DNA of 64,000 bases, taken from assembly GCA_964519615.1 (NCBI GenBank), contig CAZFIM010000002.1, forward strand, positions 38,174-102,173, in the 5' to 3' direction. Numbering within the stretch: the stretch's first letter is position 1; every line of letters begins with the position of its first letter. The notes under the pieces were generated by a model that saw only the letters and a list, made by a program, of their open reading frames with translations, searched no databases and had not been told where the DNA came from. Below are positions 45,400 to 53,496 of the stretch, piece after piece. The position numbers and the translations under genes are program-made. The stretch is from CAZFIM01 sp964519615. Lineage in GTDB: Bacteria; Chloroflexota; Dehalococcoidia; GIF9; UBA5629.

Positions 45400-46596
45400 C
45401 TATGCCGTTTGAGCGGCTTTGGACGATTTTTCTTTAGCCGCATCCACAAACTGCGCTTCGCGCATCAAGTGGCGGGCGATAGTCAAGCGCTGCATTTCAC
45501 TGGTGCCCTCATAAATGCTGCAGATTCTGGCATCGCGGAAATACCGCTCCACCGGATAGTCCTTGACATAGCCGTAGCCGCCGAATATCTGGATGGCCTT
45601 GTCCGTGACAAACATGGCTGCTTCAGCAGCATAGAGCTTGGCCATGCAGGCCTCTTTTACGAAAGGCAGTCCGTTCTGCTCAAGCCATGCTGCACGGTAG
45701 GTGAGCAGGCGGGCGCAATCAAGCTGCGTGGCCATATCGGCCAACATCCACTGAATGGCCTGCAGGTTGATGATCGGCTTGCCGAACTGCTGCCTGTCCT
45801 TGGCATACTCTATTGCTTTGTCAAAGGCGCCCTGGGCGATACCCAGCGCCTGAGCGGCAACACTGATGCGGCTGGAATCGATAGCGGAGATGGCGATCTT
45901 GAACCCTTCTCCGATCTTGCCCAGAATGTTCTCTTCCGGCACGAAGCAGTCTTCTAAAATAAGCTCTGCCGTCGATGAACCGCGGATACCGAGCTTGTGC
46001 TCCAGTTTGCCCACTGAATATCCGGGAGTGCCTTTCTCGACTATAAAAGCGGTTACACCCTTATGCCCCAGGGATTTATCGACAGTGGCGAACACCAGAA
46101 TAATCTCCGCTTCATTGCCGTTGGTGATGAATATTTTGTTTCCGTTGAGCAAATAGCCGCCGTCTGTCTTGGTTGCGGTGGTCTGAAGTGCAGTTGCGTC
46201 ACTGCCTGCGCTCGGCTCGGTTAAACCAAAACAGCAGATCTTCTCGCCTTTGGCAATCGGGACGGTGAAACGCTTGCGCTGGTCTTCATTGGCAAATTTA
46301 TATATCGGTTTCCCGGCAAGACCCGCGGTAACCATGTAAACAGTTGATGTAGAAGCGCATGTACGAGAAAGCTCTTCCATCACTAAAGCGAAGTCGACTG
46401 AGCTTCCTCCGCCACCGGCGTATTGCTCGGGAAAAGGCAGGCCGATAAGGCCCAGCTCAGCGAGTTTCTTGATGTTCTCTGCAGGGTAGAGACAGTTCTC
46501 ATCTATCTCCGCTGCCAGCGGCTCAAAATCTTTGGTACACAGATCGCGCACCATTGTCTTAAGCATTTTTTGTTCTTCCGTTAGTTCATAATCCAT
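45400..46596 (-). CDS. acyl-CoA dehydrogenase
   Basis: The 398-residue flavoenzyme has the family signatures CCFGLTEPSAGSDA (FAD/substrate) and QIFGGYGYVKDYPVERYFRDAR, and the catalytic-base Glu in IYEGTSEMQR. It makes the 2,3-double bond in acyl-CoA during fatty- or organic-acid oxidation, passing electrons to an electron-transfer flavoprotein. No etfAB is in the window. It is in an operon with an acyl-CoA ligase and a CoA transferase. Confidence 0.94.
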   Translation of the reverse strand: MDYELTEEQKMLKTMVRDLCTKDFEPLAAEIDENCLYPAENIKKLAELGLIGLPFPEQYAGGGGSSVDFALVMEELSRTCASTSTVYMVTAGLAGKPIYKFANEDQRKRFTVPIAKGEKICCFGLTEPSAGSDATALQTTATKTDGGYLLNGNKIFITNGNEAEIILVFATVDKSLGHKGVTAFIVEKGTPGYSVGKLEHKLGIRGSSTAELILEDCFVPEENILGKIGEGFKIAISAIDSSRISVAAQALGIAQGAFDKAIEYAKDRQQFGKPIINLQAIQWMLADMATQLDCARLLTYRAAWLEQNGLPFVKEACMAKLYAAEAAMFVTDKAIQIFGGYGYVKDYPVERYFRDARICSIYEGTSEMQRLTIARHLMREAQFVDAAKEKSSKAAQTA

Positions 46597-46648
46597 TGTG
46601 TTTTCCTCCTATATTCCTGCTATTTCTGAGTTGCTTGTTAAAAAACAA

Positions 46649-46822
46649 CTATTTGTTTCCTATTTCAACCGTCACATCCGTTCGTATCCCTTTTTGGCGC
46701 ATCAGTCTTTTTTCCTTAAGCGCGGTATAAAGGCCGCCCAGATTCAAATACCATAAAAATGCAGCCGGAAAGAGAATGACGGGTATGGCGATGATCAATA
46801 CTACTATGAATTTCCATTCCAT
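46649..46822 (-). CDS. small one-helix membrane protein, paralogue of 43775-43990
   Basis: This 57-residue protein begins MEWKFIVVLIIAIPVILFP, then LWYLNLGGLYTAL and a short basic tail. It is too short for usual gene calling, but about 24 of its first 30 residues match the gene at 43775-43990, including the exact order MEWKFI..LI.AIPVILFP...LWYLN.GG, which argues for real coding. It lies between the CoA-transferase and acyl-CoA dehydrogenase genes on the same strand, so it is probably in that operon. Confidence 0.7.
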   Translation of the reverse strand: MEWKFIVVLIIAIPVILFPAAFLWYLNLGGLYTALKEKRLMRQKGIRTDVTVEIGNK

Positions 46823-46853
46823 TGTTCAGATATCCTTTGTCCTTGTCCATTTC

Positions 46854-48761
46854 TTAAAAAGTGAGCTTTATTTCAAGCATCTCTCGGCTGGAGACCTTTT
46901 CCATCTTCAAGCCGGTCTTTTCAAACAGGTGCTGCATCGGCTGGTTTTCCTTCAGTACCTCTGCCGTAAATCCCAGCAGTCCCTGCTTCTTGGCTAAAAA
47001 AATCAAATATGAGAGCAGTTCTGTGCCTATACCCAAATTCTGATACTCGTCCGATACTATAAAAGCCACATTAGCGGTGTGAGTATTTTCGTTTCTCCAG
47101 AAACGCCCTTCACCTACTATAGTCTCTTTCACTCCATTTTCTATTACGGCAGCGATAGCCATTTCCTTGTTATAATCGATGCCCACTAATCTCTGAAGGC
47201 GCTCATGCGGCATATCGCGGCGCTGCGAGATAAACCTGCGGTACATGCTGTTTTCAGAAATAGAGTAGAACAAATCCTTGAGCAGGGGCTCATCACTGAT
47301 CCGTACCGGTCTGAGCAGTACGGGAAGGTCGTTTTTAGCGACCATGTGTGTTTCAAGCTCCTCGGGATACTCTCCTCCTTTGCCTTCGATGAAGACCTGA
47401 TCCTGATAGATGAGCTTGAGGTTTTTAGCCTTCTCTATAAGCTCCTGTCTGAATTGGGGATGAGCGATAGAGATAAGCGCCATCGCGCGCTCACGCACAT
47501 TTTTACCGTGAAGATAGGCGATCCCGTACTCGGTAACCACATAGTGAATGTCCCCTCTGGTGAGAGTTACGCCTGCGCCCTCGGTCAGGAAAGGAACGAT
47601 GCGCGAGACGGCCCCATCCTCAGCGGTGGACTGCATGGCCAATATAGTCTTTCCTCCGCGTGCCAGCACCGCACCTCTCATAAAATCAGCCTGCCCGCCT
47701 ATGCCGCTGTAAAATGTTTTGCCCAGCGATTCCGCCGTGGCCTGTCCGGTCAGGTCTATTTCCAGTGCACTATTTATAGCGGTAATGTTATCATGCTGGG
47801 CGATTATCAACGGATTATTGGTATAATCGATGGTTTTGAACTCGATACCGGGGTTGTCGTGTATATATTGATAGGTTTCCGCTTTGCCCATGCAGAAAGA
47901 GGCTACCGTTTTACCGCGGCCGACGGTCTTCTTGCTGTTATCGACAACACCCAGCTTCATCAGATGGATGATGCCTTCGGTCAGAAGCTCGGTATGTACG
48001 CCCAGATGCTTCTTGCCTTTGAGGCTGGAAAGTATCGCATTGGGCATGCTGCCGTAGCCGACCTGAATGGTATCTCCGTCCTGTATCAGCCGGGCTACAT
48101 ATTTTCCTATCCTGTTTACGATCTCGTCTGGCGCTTTCTCATCATATTCCAGTAAGGATTCATCGTAAGGAACGATGTAGTCAACATCCTCGATGTGGAT
48201 AAAGCCGTCGCCGTGCACGCGCGGCATCTGTGAGTTGACCTGCGCGATGACCAGTGAAGCGTTCTCAACGGCAGCCTTGACAATATCGACGCTTACCCCC
48301 AGGCTAATATACCCTTTTTCATCGGGAAGGGAGGTCTGCACCAGCACTACATCTATAGGCACCAGCTTCTGCGCAAATAGCCCGGGGAGCTGTGAGAGAA
48401 ATATGGGAGTGTAATCAGCTATACCGGCATTAACTTTCTCTCTGGTGGCATTGCCTATAAAAAAGGAGTTATGCCTGAAATTGGTCTTGAACTTTTCATC
48501 AGTATAGGGAGCGATTCCCAGAGTCCAGACCTGGATGACCTGGGTATCGAAGAAGGCCTTGGGCCTGGCCTTCACATACTCGATCAGCGCGCTGACCAGA
48601 TATTGAGGTTCGCCGCAGGCAGTGCTGATAAAAATGCGGGAGCCAGGACGGATATGATTGAAAATAGCTTGTTCAGATGCGAATTTTTCCGGATATAACA
48701 GGCGCATCTGTTCCAGATTCTGGTGGTTTGTATTCGTTTTTATGATTTCAGCTATTTCCAT
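46854..48761 (-). CDS. acetyl-CoA hydrolase/transferase fused to a GNAT acetyltransferase domain
   Basis: Residues 1 to about 470 are a CoA transferase of the 4-hydroxybutyrate/acetyl-CoA hydrolase type. The region VTEYGIAYLHGKNVRERA is typical of the family, and GYGSMPNAILSSLKGKKHLG marks the CoA-binding half. Residues about 480-635 are a GNAT domain with the acetyl-CoA loop YQNLGIGTELLSYLI. The enzyme could move CoA between acids, with the GNAT domain acting as regulator or as a second enzyme. A GC-rich hairpin stands where the Shine-Dalgarno would be expected. Confidence 0.88.
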   Translation of the reverse strand: MEIAEIIKTNTNHQNLEQMRLLYPEKFASEQAIFNHIRPGSRIFISTACGEPQYLVSALIEYVKARPKAFFDTQVIQVWTLGIAPYTDEKFKTNFRHNSFFIGNATREKVNAGIADYTPIFLSQLPGLFAQKLVPIDVVLVQTSLPDEKGYISLGVSVDIVKAAVENASLVIAQVNSQMPRVHGDGFIHIEDVDYIVPYDESLLEYDEKAPDEIVNRIGKYVARLIQDGDTIQVGYGSMPNAILSSLKGKKHLGVHTELLTEGIIHLMKLGVVDNSKKTVGRGKTVASFCMGKAETYQYIHDNPGIEFKTIDYTNNPLIIAQHDNITAINSALEIDLTGQATAESLGKTFYSGIGGQADFMRGAVLARGGKTILAMQSTAEDGAVSRIVPFLTEGAGVTLTRGDIHYVVTEYGIAYLHGKNVRERAMALISIAHPQFRQELIEKAKNLKLIYQDQVFIEGKGGEYPEELETHMVAKNDLPVLLRPVRISDEPLLKDLFYSISENSMYRRFISQRRDMPHERLQRLVGIDYNKEMAIAAVIENGVKETIVGEGRFWRNENTHTANVAFIVSDEYQNLGIGTELLSYLIFLAKKQGLLGFTAEVLKENQPMQHLFEKTGLKMEKVSSREMLEIKLTF

Positions 48762-48769
48762 TTTTAACG

Positions 48770-48804
48770 GTTCCGCCGCCGCTCCTTGCGGTGCGGCGGC
48801 GAAC
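48770..48804. other. GC-rich intercistronic hairpin before the CoA-transferase gene
   Basis: A 12-bp stem with one bulged base (48770-48782 with 48793-48804) and a 10-nt loop ends 8 nt before the CoA-transferase ATG. It would hide the translation start and could tune its expression relative to the ligase upstream. Confidence 0.5.
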
Positions 48805-48830
48805 CCCTCCGTTGTAGTAAAACTGGCTAT

Positions 48831-50471
48831 TTAACTCTTATTTACCAGGTCACGTTCTCTCTGTTTCAGTACGTTCTTTTGTATCTTTCCGGTAGCCGTT
48901 CTGGGAATCTTGTTGAATTCTATTTCCCGCGGGATCTTAAATCCGGCCAGACGCTCCCGGCAGAACTGCTGTATCTCTTCTTTAGTTACGCTTTCACCGG
49001 CCGCTACCTGTATCACGGCTTTTACGATCTCGCCCCACTTCTCGTCCGGTTTACCGATAACCGCTACGTCGAACACCGCAGGGTGCTCAATGATGACGTT
49101 CTCAACCTCAACACTGGATACGTTCTCGCCGCCGGTGATAATGATGTCCTTGATACGGTCAACTATCTCAATATAGCCGTCGGGATGTACTACTGCGGCG
49201 TCTCCGGTATGGAACCAACCGCCCCTGAAGGCCTCTTCCGTTTTATCATGTTCTTTGAAATACCACTGCATGACGTTGTTGCCGCGCATGATGATCTCGC
49301 CGCGGGTCTCGCCGTCCCAGGGGATTTCATTCATATCATCGTCAACTACTTTGACGAAGGTGCAGGTGACATAAGGAACACCCTGTCGTGACTTGAGTTT
49401 AGCACGCTCCGCAAGGGGAAGGTGGTCCCATTCCTCACTCTTCCATTCACAAATGGTATGCGGCCCATAGACCTCGGTCAATCCGTATACCTGATGGACA
49501 TCGAAGCCCACGCTCTCGGCCAGACCGATGACCATCGGTGAAGGCGGTGCACCGGCAATATAGCCGAATACCCTGTTATCGAATTGGCGGTTGTTCTGTT
49601 TCATATAATCGCCGATAGTGGTATAGACGGTGGGTGCGGCGCAGAGGTTGGTGACCCTCTCTTTGATCATAATGTTATAGACCGGCTCAGCTCTGACAGC
49701 GTCTATGCAAACATGTTTGGCGCCGACAGCGGTGACTGCCCAGGCAAAGCACCATCCCTGACAGTGGAACATGGGCAGCGTCCACAAATATGAGCTGTTG
49801 GAGGTGAGATGAGATTCCAGCGCCTCGCCCAGTGCGTTCAGGTAAGTTCCGCGGTGTGTGTGGACGCATCCTTTAGGCATTCCCGTTGTACCGCTGGTAT
49901 AGCAGATGGAGAGCATATCGTTCTCGTCTTCCACCGGAACATCCAGCGAATCGGGTGATGAACTGCTCAGGAAATCCTCATATTTCGTGCCGAAATAGTC
50001 GCCGTCTTTTTTGTCAGGGCTGTCGATCTCGATAAAGTGTTTGACGGTTTTAAGCTTGGGAGCAATCTCTTTCACTGCATCTACAAATGCGTGTTCGAAG
50101 AGCAGAACCTTGCTTTCAGAATGGTCGAGTATATAGGCTACTTCGGAGGCCGCAAGACGGAAATTGAGCGGAACGCTTACACCGCCCGATATGCCAATGC
50201 CGTAGAAGGACTCCAGTAATACATTGTTGTTACGCGAAAGCACGGCTACTCTATCCTGGTATTCTATGCCCAGTTTCTTCAGACCGTTTGCCTCACGGTA
50301 AATACGCTCTGCAAACTGACGGTACGTGTAGGATTTGTCCTGATATACGACCGCTTTCTTGTTGGGGAAAACGAGTTCACTGCGTTTAAGAAAATTAAGG
50401 GGTGTTAATGGGTTGGTGGTAACATTGCCGTATTTCTTCTTGGCAATTTCTATTTCTTTTCGGTCTAGCAT
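48831..50471 (-). CDS. AMP-forming acyl-CoA synthetase (fatty-acid-CoA ligase family)
   Basis: The 546-residue ANL-superfamily enzyme has the P-loop ICYTSGTTGMPKGCVHTH, the GLTEVYGPHT motif, the hinge GWFHTGDAAVVHPDGYIEI and DRIKDIIITGGENVSS, and the catalytic Lys in PRTATGKIQKN. It activates a carboxylic acid with ATP and CoA, giving acyl-CoA and AMP. It is the first gene of an operon with the CoA transferase and acyl-CoA dehydrogenase. The acid chain length cannot be read reliably. Confidence 0.92.
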   Translation of the reverse strand: MLDRKEIEIAKKKYGNVTTNPLTPLNFLKRSELVFPNKKAVVYQDKSYTYRQFAERIYREANGLKKLGIEYQDRVAVLSRNNNVLLESFYGIGISGGVSVPLNFRLAASEVAYILDHSESKVLLFEHAFVDAVKEIAPKLKTVKHFIEIDSPDKKDGDYFGTKYEDFLSSSSPDSLDVPVEDENDMLSICYTSGTTGMPKGCVHTHRGTYLNALGEALESHLTSNSSYLWTLPMFHCQGWCFAWAVTAVGAKHVCIDAVRAEPVYNIMIKERVTNLCAAPTVYTTIGDYMKQNNRQFDNRVFGYIAGAPPSPMVIGLAESVGFDVHQVYGLTEVYGPHTICEWKSEEWDHLPLAERAKLKSRQGVPYVTCTFVKVVDDDMNEIPWDGETRGEIIMRGNNVMQWYFKEHDKTEEAFRGGWFHTGDAAVVHPDGYIEIVDRIKDIIITGGENVSSVEVENVIIEHPAVFDVAVIGKPDEKWGEIVKAVIQVAAGESVTKEEIQQFCRERLAGFKIPREIEFNKIPRTATGKIQKNVLKQRERDLVNKS

Positions 50472-50984
50472 TCTTTCCTCTCTCTATTTTGCGATTTTTT
50501 TCTGAATCGCCGGGGCAATCACAAGGTAACGTACATTATCTCCGAAACCGCCGGTTGCCTGAATTTCTTGTATAGAAAGCGTATTAGCCCGCGGTTTCTA
50601 GAGTGTACAATGAAGCGATAACTGTACTTAGCCTTATCTTGAATTCCCCTGCTGATTCTCAACTTCCTATAGTTAAGTTAATCATAACTGAAAAAACGCT
50701 GCAATCATGCAGGGACTAGGTTTACCTTAAGGTCAGCCTGATGGGGTGAACAGGTATTTAGAACGGTTATAAGGTATATTATCGTTGCCGCGCATTTGAC
50801 CAGACAGGTATTTGTACCCGATATACACCGGCCTATTTGTGTAATGATTCTGCGCAGGGCAGGACAAGCTCAAAAGGGTTGCAGACGCTTTGCCGGAGCC
50901 AGATAATCCGGCAGGTAAATAAGGTATGCAGGCAACCCGGTTTGTTATTGCATAAAGCGCCTTGGGCGCCGGCTCCTGTCATTA
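50472..50984. other. 513-bp stretch without a supported gene
   Basis: No convincing coding frame, RNA gene or terminator was recognised. The only notable element is the 10-bp perfect palindrome ACCTTAAGGT around 50724. The stretch must contain the promoter of the acyl-CoA operon on the minus strand. Confidence 0.5.
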
Positions 50985-51263
50985 TCAGATCAGACGTGAT
51001 GCCAGCGTTATCACCAGGATAGTTAGGATGCATGCGCAGGTGACTATTCCCCACAGCAGGAGCGCCAGTTTTTTATCACCTGATAGAATGGTAAAAAGCT
51101 TTATCACGCCGGCCATCTGCTTAGACATATGACCTTCCCATTTATGGAGATACTGGCCAAACGCAAGGGGGAGCTCATTTATATATGCCTCAAGTATTTC
51201 CGGTCCGCATGCATGATGCCGGTTCATTGAATTTCTGTTGCGCAGCACAATTGCGTTTTTCAT
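50985..51263 (-). CDS. small C-terminally anchored membrane protein
   Basis: From ATG 51263 (after AAAGAGGT) the product has 92 residues. A soluble N-terminal half contains PEILEAYINELPLAFGQYLHKWEGH, followed by one helix at the C terminus (LALLLWGIVTCACILTILVI). It follows the 82-residue gene upstream, whose stop is 6 nt away, so both are probably one unit. The function is unknown. Confidence 0.55.
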   Translation of the reverse strand: MKNAIVLRNRNSMNRHHACGPEILEAYINELPLAFGQYLHKWEGHMSKQMAGVIKLFTILSGDKKLALLLWGIVTCACILTILVITLASRLI

Positions 51264-51268
51264 CTTAC

Positions 51269-51517
51269 TTACCTCTTTGCTTGCGGTATGTGAGTACCGG
51301 TGAGCGAATGAAGATGCGTGTATTGTATTAGTATATGCCTGCATCTGCCTGCAGCGGATATACGCTCCATAAGCGCTGCTTCCCTTTTTTCTATTACATC
51401 CAGCAGATGTTCAATACGCCGGGTGCCCTGCGGGCTGGTCCAGAATATTAACGCAGCGGCAAGAAGGACGAGTCCTGTCAAAGTAACCAATAGTAATAGT
51501 GTAAAACCTGCTTCCAT
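51269..51517 (-). CDS. small N-terminally anchored membrane protein
   Basis: The 82-residue product has one N-terminal helix (FTLLLLVTLTGLVLLAAALIFW) and then a helical, possibly coiled-coil segment (IEHLLDVIEKREAALMERI). GGTGAAAAGAG precedes the ATG. It resembles in layout, but not sequence, the one-helix proteins at 43775 and 46649. The function is unknown; the pairing with the next gene is the main support for it being real. Confidence 0.55.
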   Translation of the reverse strand: MEAGFTLLLLVTLTGLVLLAAALIFWTSPQGTRRIEHLLDVIEKREAALMERISAAGRCRHILIQYTHLHSLTGTHIPQAKR

Positions 51518-51714
51518 CTCTTTTCACCTGCCTCATCAGGTGGCGTTCTCAAATACTGTTATTAAATACATGAATTATAGTTCACTAATAATAGTGTAAA
51601 ACATATTTCCCCCGCAGTCAAATCGTTTCAGCTTTAGCCGCGCGATTGCTCAAAAAAATTATAAAGATAGCTGCGGTATTTTAGTGAGAAAAAATGACTG
51701 TTCTCTAAAGACTA

Positions 51715-51743
51715 TTGACAACAGGCTCTTTCGGTGCTACTAT
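51715..51743 (+). promoter_or_regulatory. candidate sigma70 promoter of the 51838 gene
   Basis: A perfect TTGACA (51715-51720) is followed after 17 nt by TACTAT (51738-51743). An inverted repeat begins 3 nt later. Confidence 0.5.
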
Positions 51744-51746
51744 ACA

Positions 51747-51764
51747 CATGAATAATAATTCATG
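51747..51764. promoter_or_regulatory. 7-bp inverted repeat at the predicted transcription start, candidate operator
   Basis: CATGAAT and ATTCATG are separated by AATA, giving a perfect 18-bp imperfectly spaced palindrome. Its place right after the -10 box would let a repressor block initiation. Confidence 0.5.
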
Positions 51765-51837
51765 ATATAATTACCATGCATATAGGGGATCTGATATAGT
51801 GTAACACTGGAATAACTGGAAAGAAAGGTTATCGGAT

Positions 51838-52167
51838 ATGTTCTTTGACCTGAAACCACATAATGGGAAAGCTAACAAGCTGACGGGTGCGGTCCGTGAA
51901 TATATGAGCAATAGATACAATCTCTTGCCGGAATACCTTGACAGACTGCGATATATCGAGCTGGATGGGACCGTAAATGGCCGGCAGGTAAAGCGTATTC
52001 GAATTTTCAATCCATACAAAGCCAGGGAGCTAAATATCACTATCAATTCCAATGAGGACTTGGAGCAGCATCCAGATATGCTGCTTTTTGAAGGATATAT
52101 CGATTGCCAGGGCAATGTCTATGTAGCGGACCGACGTCCGCCCATAGTGTGGATCAGGCCCAGATAG
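51838..52167 (+). CDS. conserved-looking hypothetical protein, 109 residues
   Basis: The product is soluble, with no signal peptide or helix. It is balanced in charge and has a probable alpha/beta core (KRIRIFNPYKARELNITIN, then EGYIDCQGNVYVADRRPP). AAAGAAAGG precedes the ATG. It has its own promoter and operator-like sequence, which supports it as a real, regulated gene. I do not recognise the family. Confidence 0.6.
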   Translation: MFFDLKPHNGKANKLTGAVREYMSNRYNLLPEYLDRLRYIELDGTVNGRQVKRIRIFNPYKARELNITINSNEDLEQHPDMLLFEGYIDCQGNVYVADRRPPIVWIRPR

Positions 52168-52582
52168 GCCTCTCCTGTTTATCGGAATACTGAACAAACT
52201 TGTTTATTCATGTGTGAATTCCGCCTGCATCCGGCAGATTCTCAGTTGAAATAGCTTTCCAGTCTATCTTCAAAGCGGTGAAAGGGTATTTTTACGCAAA
52301 CGTGCCCATAGGGTTTTACATTCACGGGCAGTGAACCTGACACCGGGGCTGGTTATCCTTATTATATATTTGCCTCCCCGCCACAATACACCGGGGTAGG
52401 CAGCAGCTATTAATATCAAAACAAGAGCCGTAAACATGGCGGTAAATGCTCCCGAAGCTTCGCCTGTTTCTTATATGGTTAAAAATCAGTAAAAAGATGA
52501 ACAAGCAATCATGACAAATATATCACCAAAACAGGTCGGCGTCAATTATGCGTTCATACGGGAGTGAAGCGTAAACGGAAGC
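52168..52582. other. 415-bp stretch without a supported gene
   Basis: No coding frame with a plausible start and composition was found, nor any clear hairpin or RNA gene. It lies between convergent genes. Confidence 0.5.
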
Positions 52583-53302
52583 TCAGATTGTGCTTTTCTG
52601 CGCCACACAGAAAAGCTTCTCTGTTTTACTGGTATAAGGGCTTCTATTAAACCATGAAAAGAGATGAATGACCTGAAATCCTGCGCGGCTCAGCATCGGA
52701 CCCAGGTCCTTGTATTCATAAGGCCGCTGCCGGTGAATCTCTATTGTCCCATCAGAAAATTCGAAGGTCGTTTCAGCGATATTTTTAGCCGGGTTGAAGC
52801 GGCAGCTCTGTGTGAATGAGATGCCGTCAAGTTCATTTTTATTTGTTTCTTGTTGATAGTTCAGGTACAGTTGTGTGGTATTGGAATCGAACACCAGAAG
52901 TCCGGACGGTCGCATGCAACCGTAAGTACGCCTCAATACGCTCATAATCTGGGCAGGTCTGATCAGGTAATTAATGGAATCGAATGTACAGGTGACCACA
53001 TCGTACAATCTGTTTGTACGAAACCTGGTCATATCTCCAACGGCAAATGAGACCCTTTCCATTCCGGCAGATTTATCTCTGGCACGTTCTATCATTTCAG
53101 GTGAGATATCGATGCCGTGCACGCAATGTCCGCGGCGCGCCATCTCAAAAGCCAGTGTGCCTGTACCGCAGGCAAGGTCCAGGATAGCATCAGCAGATAT
53201 ACCGCGGAGCTCAAACAGCTCTTCCAGAAAAACGGCATAGCGCCGGGAGAAATCAGCCCAGCCCCGGTCATATATCCGGCTTAATAGTGAATACGGTTTC
53301 AC
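52583..53302 (-). CDS. SAM-dependent methyltransferase, class I
   Basis: The 239-residue enzyme has the SAM motif ILDLACGTGTLAFEMARRG (about 40-58), the acidic loop CVHGIDISPEMIERA, and the post-motif DVVTCTFDSINYL. It is close to the small-molecule methyltransferases whose core continues with a beta-barrel-like C terminus. The acceptor is unknown. It is a single-gene unit. Confidence 0.87.
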   Translation of the reverse strand: MKPYSLLSRIYDRGWADFSRRYAVFLEELFELRGISADAILDLACGTGTLAFEMARRGHCVHGIDISPEMIERARDKSAGMERVSFAVGDMTRFRTNRLYDVVTCTFDSINYLIRPAQIMSVLRRTYGCMRPSGLLVFDSNTTQLYLNYQQETNKNELDGISFTQSCRFNPAKNIAETTFEFSDGTIEIHRQRPYEYKDLGPMLSRAGFQVIHLFSWFNRSPYTSKTEKLFCVAQKSTI

Positions 53303-53496
53303 AACATTGATGATACCCGAACAGGTCCGGAATCTGCAATTGTAATAATGCTTATCAGAAGAGGCCTGTTCCCGGCCTGACGATCAGTGCAAGCGCCGGC
53401 ATTTTGGCTGTCAGCAGCCAGCGATGGTGTAGGTCAAGAAGACTGCCGATATATTGTGTCTCAAGTATATGGGAGGGGTTATTACTGCATCTTCAT

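Larger units (their letters stand above)
51518..51837. other. 320-bp divergent intergenic region with promoter and operator
   Basis: It holds the promoter at 51715-51743 and the inverted repeat at 51747-51764 facing the 51838 gene. The remainder is AT-rich with no gene. Confidence 0.55.

Noticed and set aside
47205..48155. 316-codon frame opposite the CoA-transferase gene
   Set aside because: Antisense shadow of a long, well-conserved gene.
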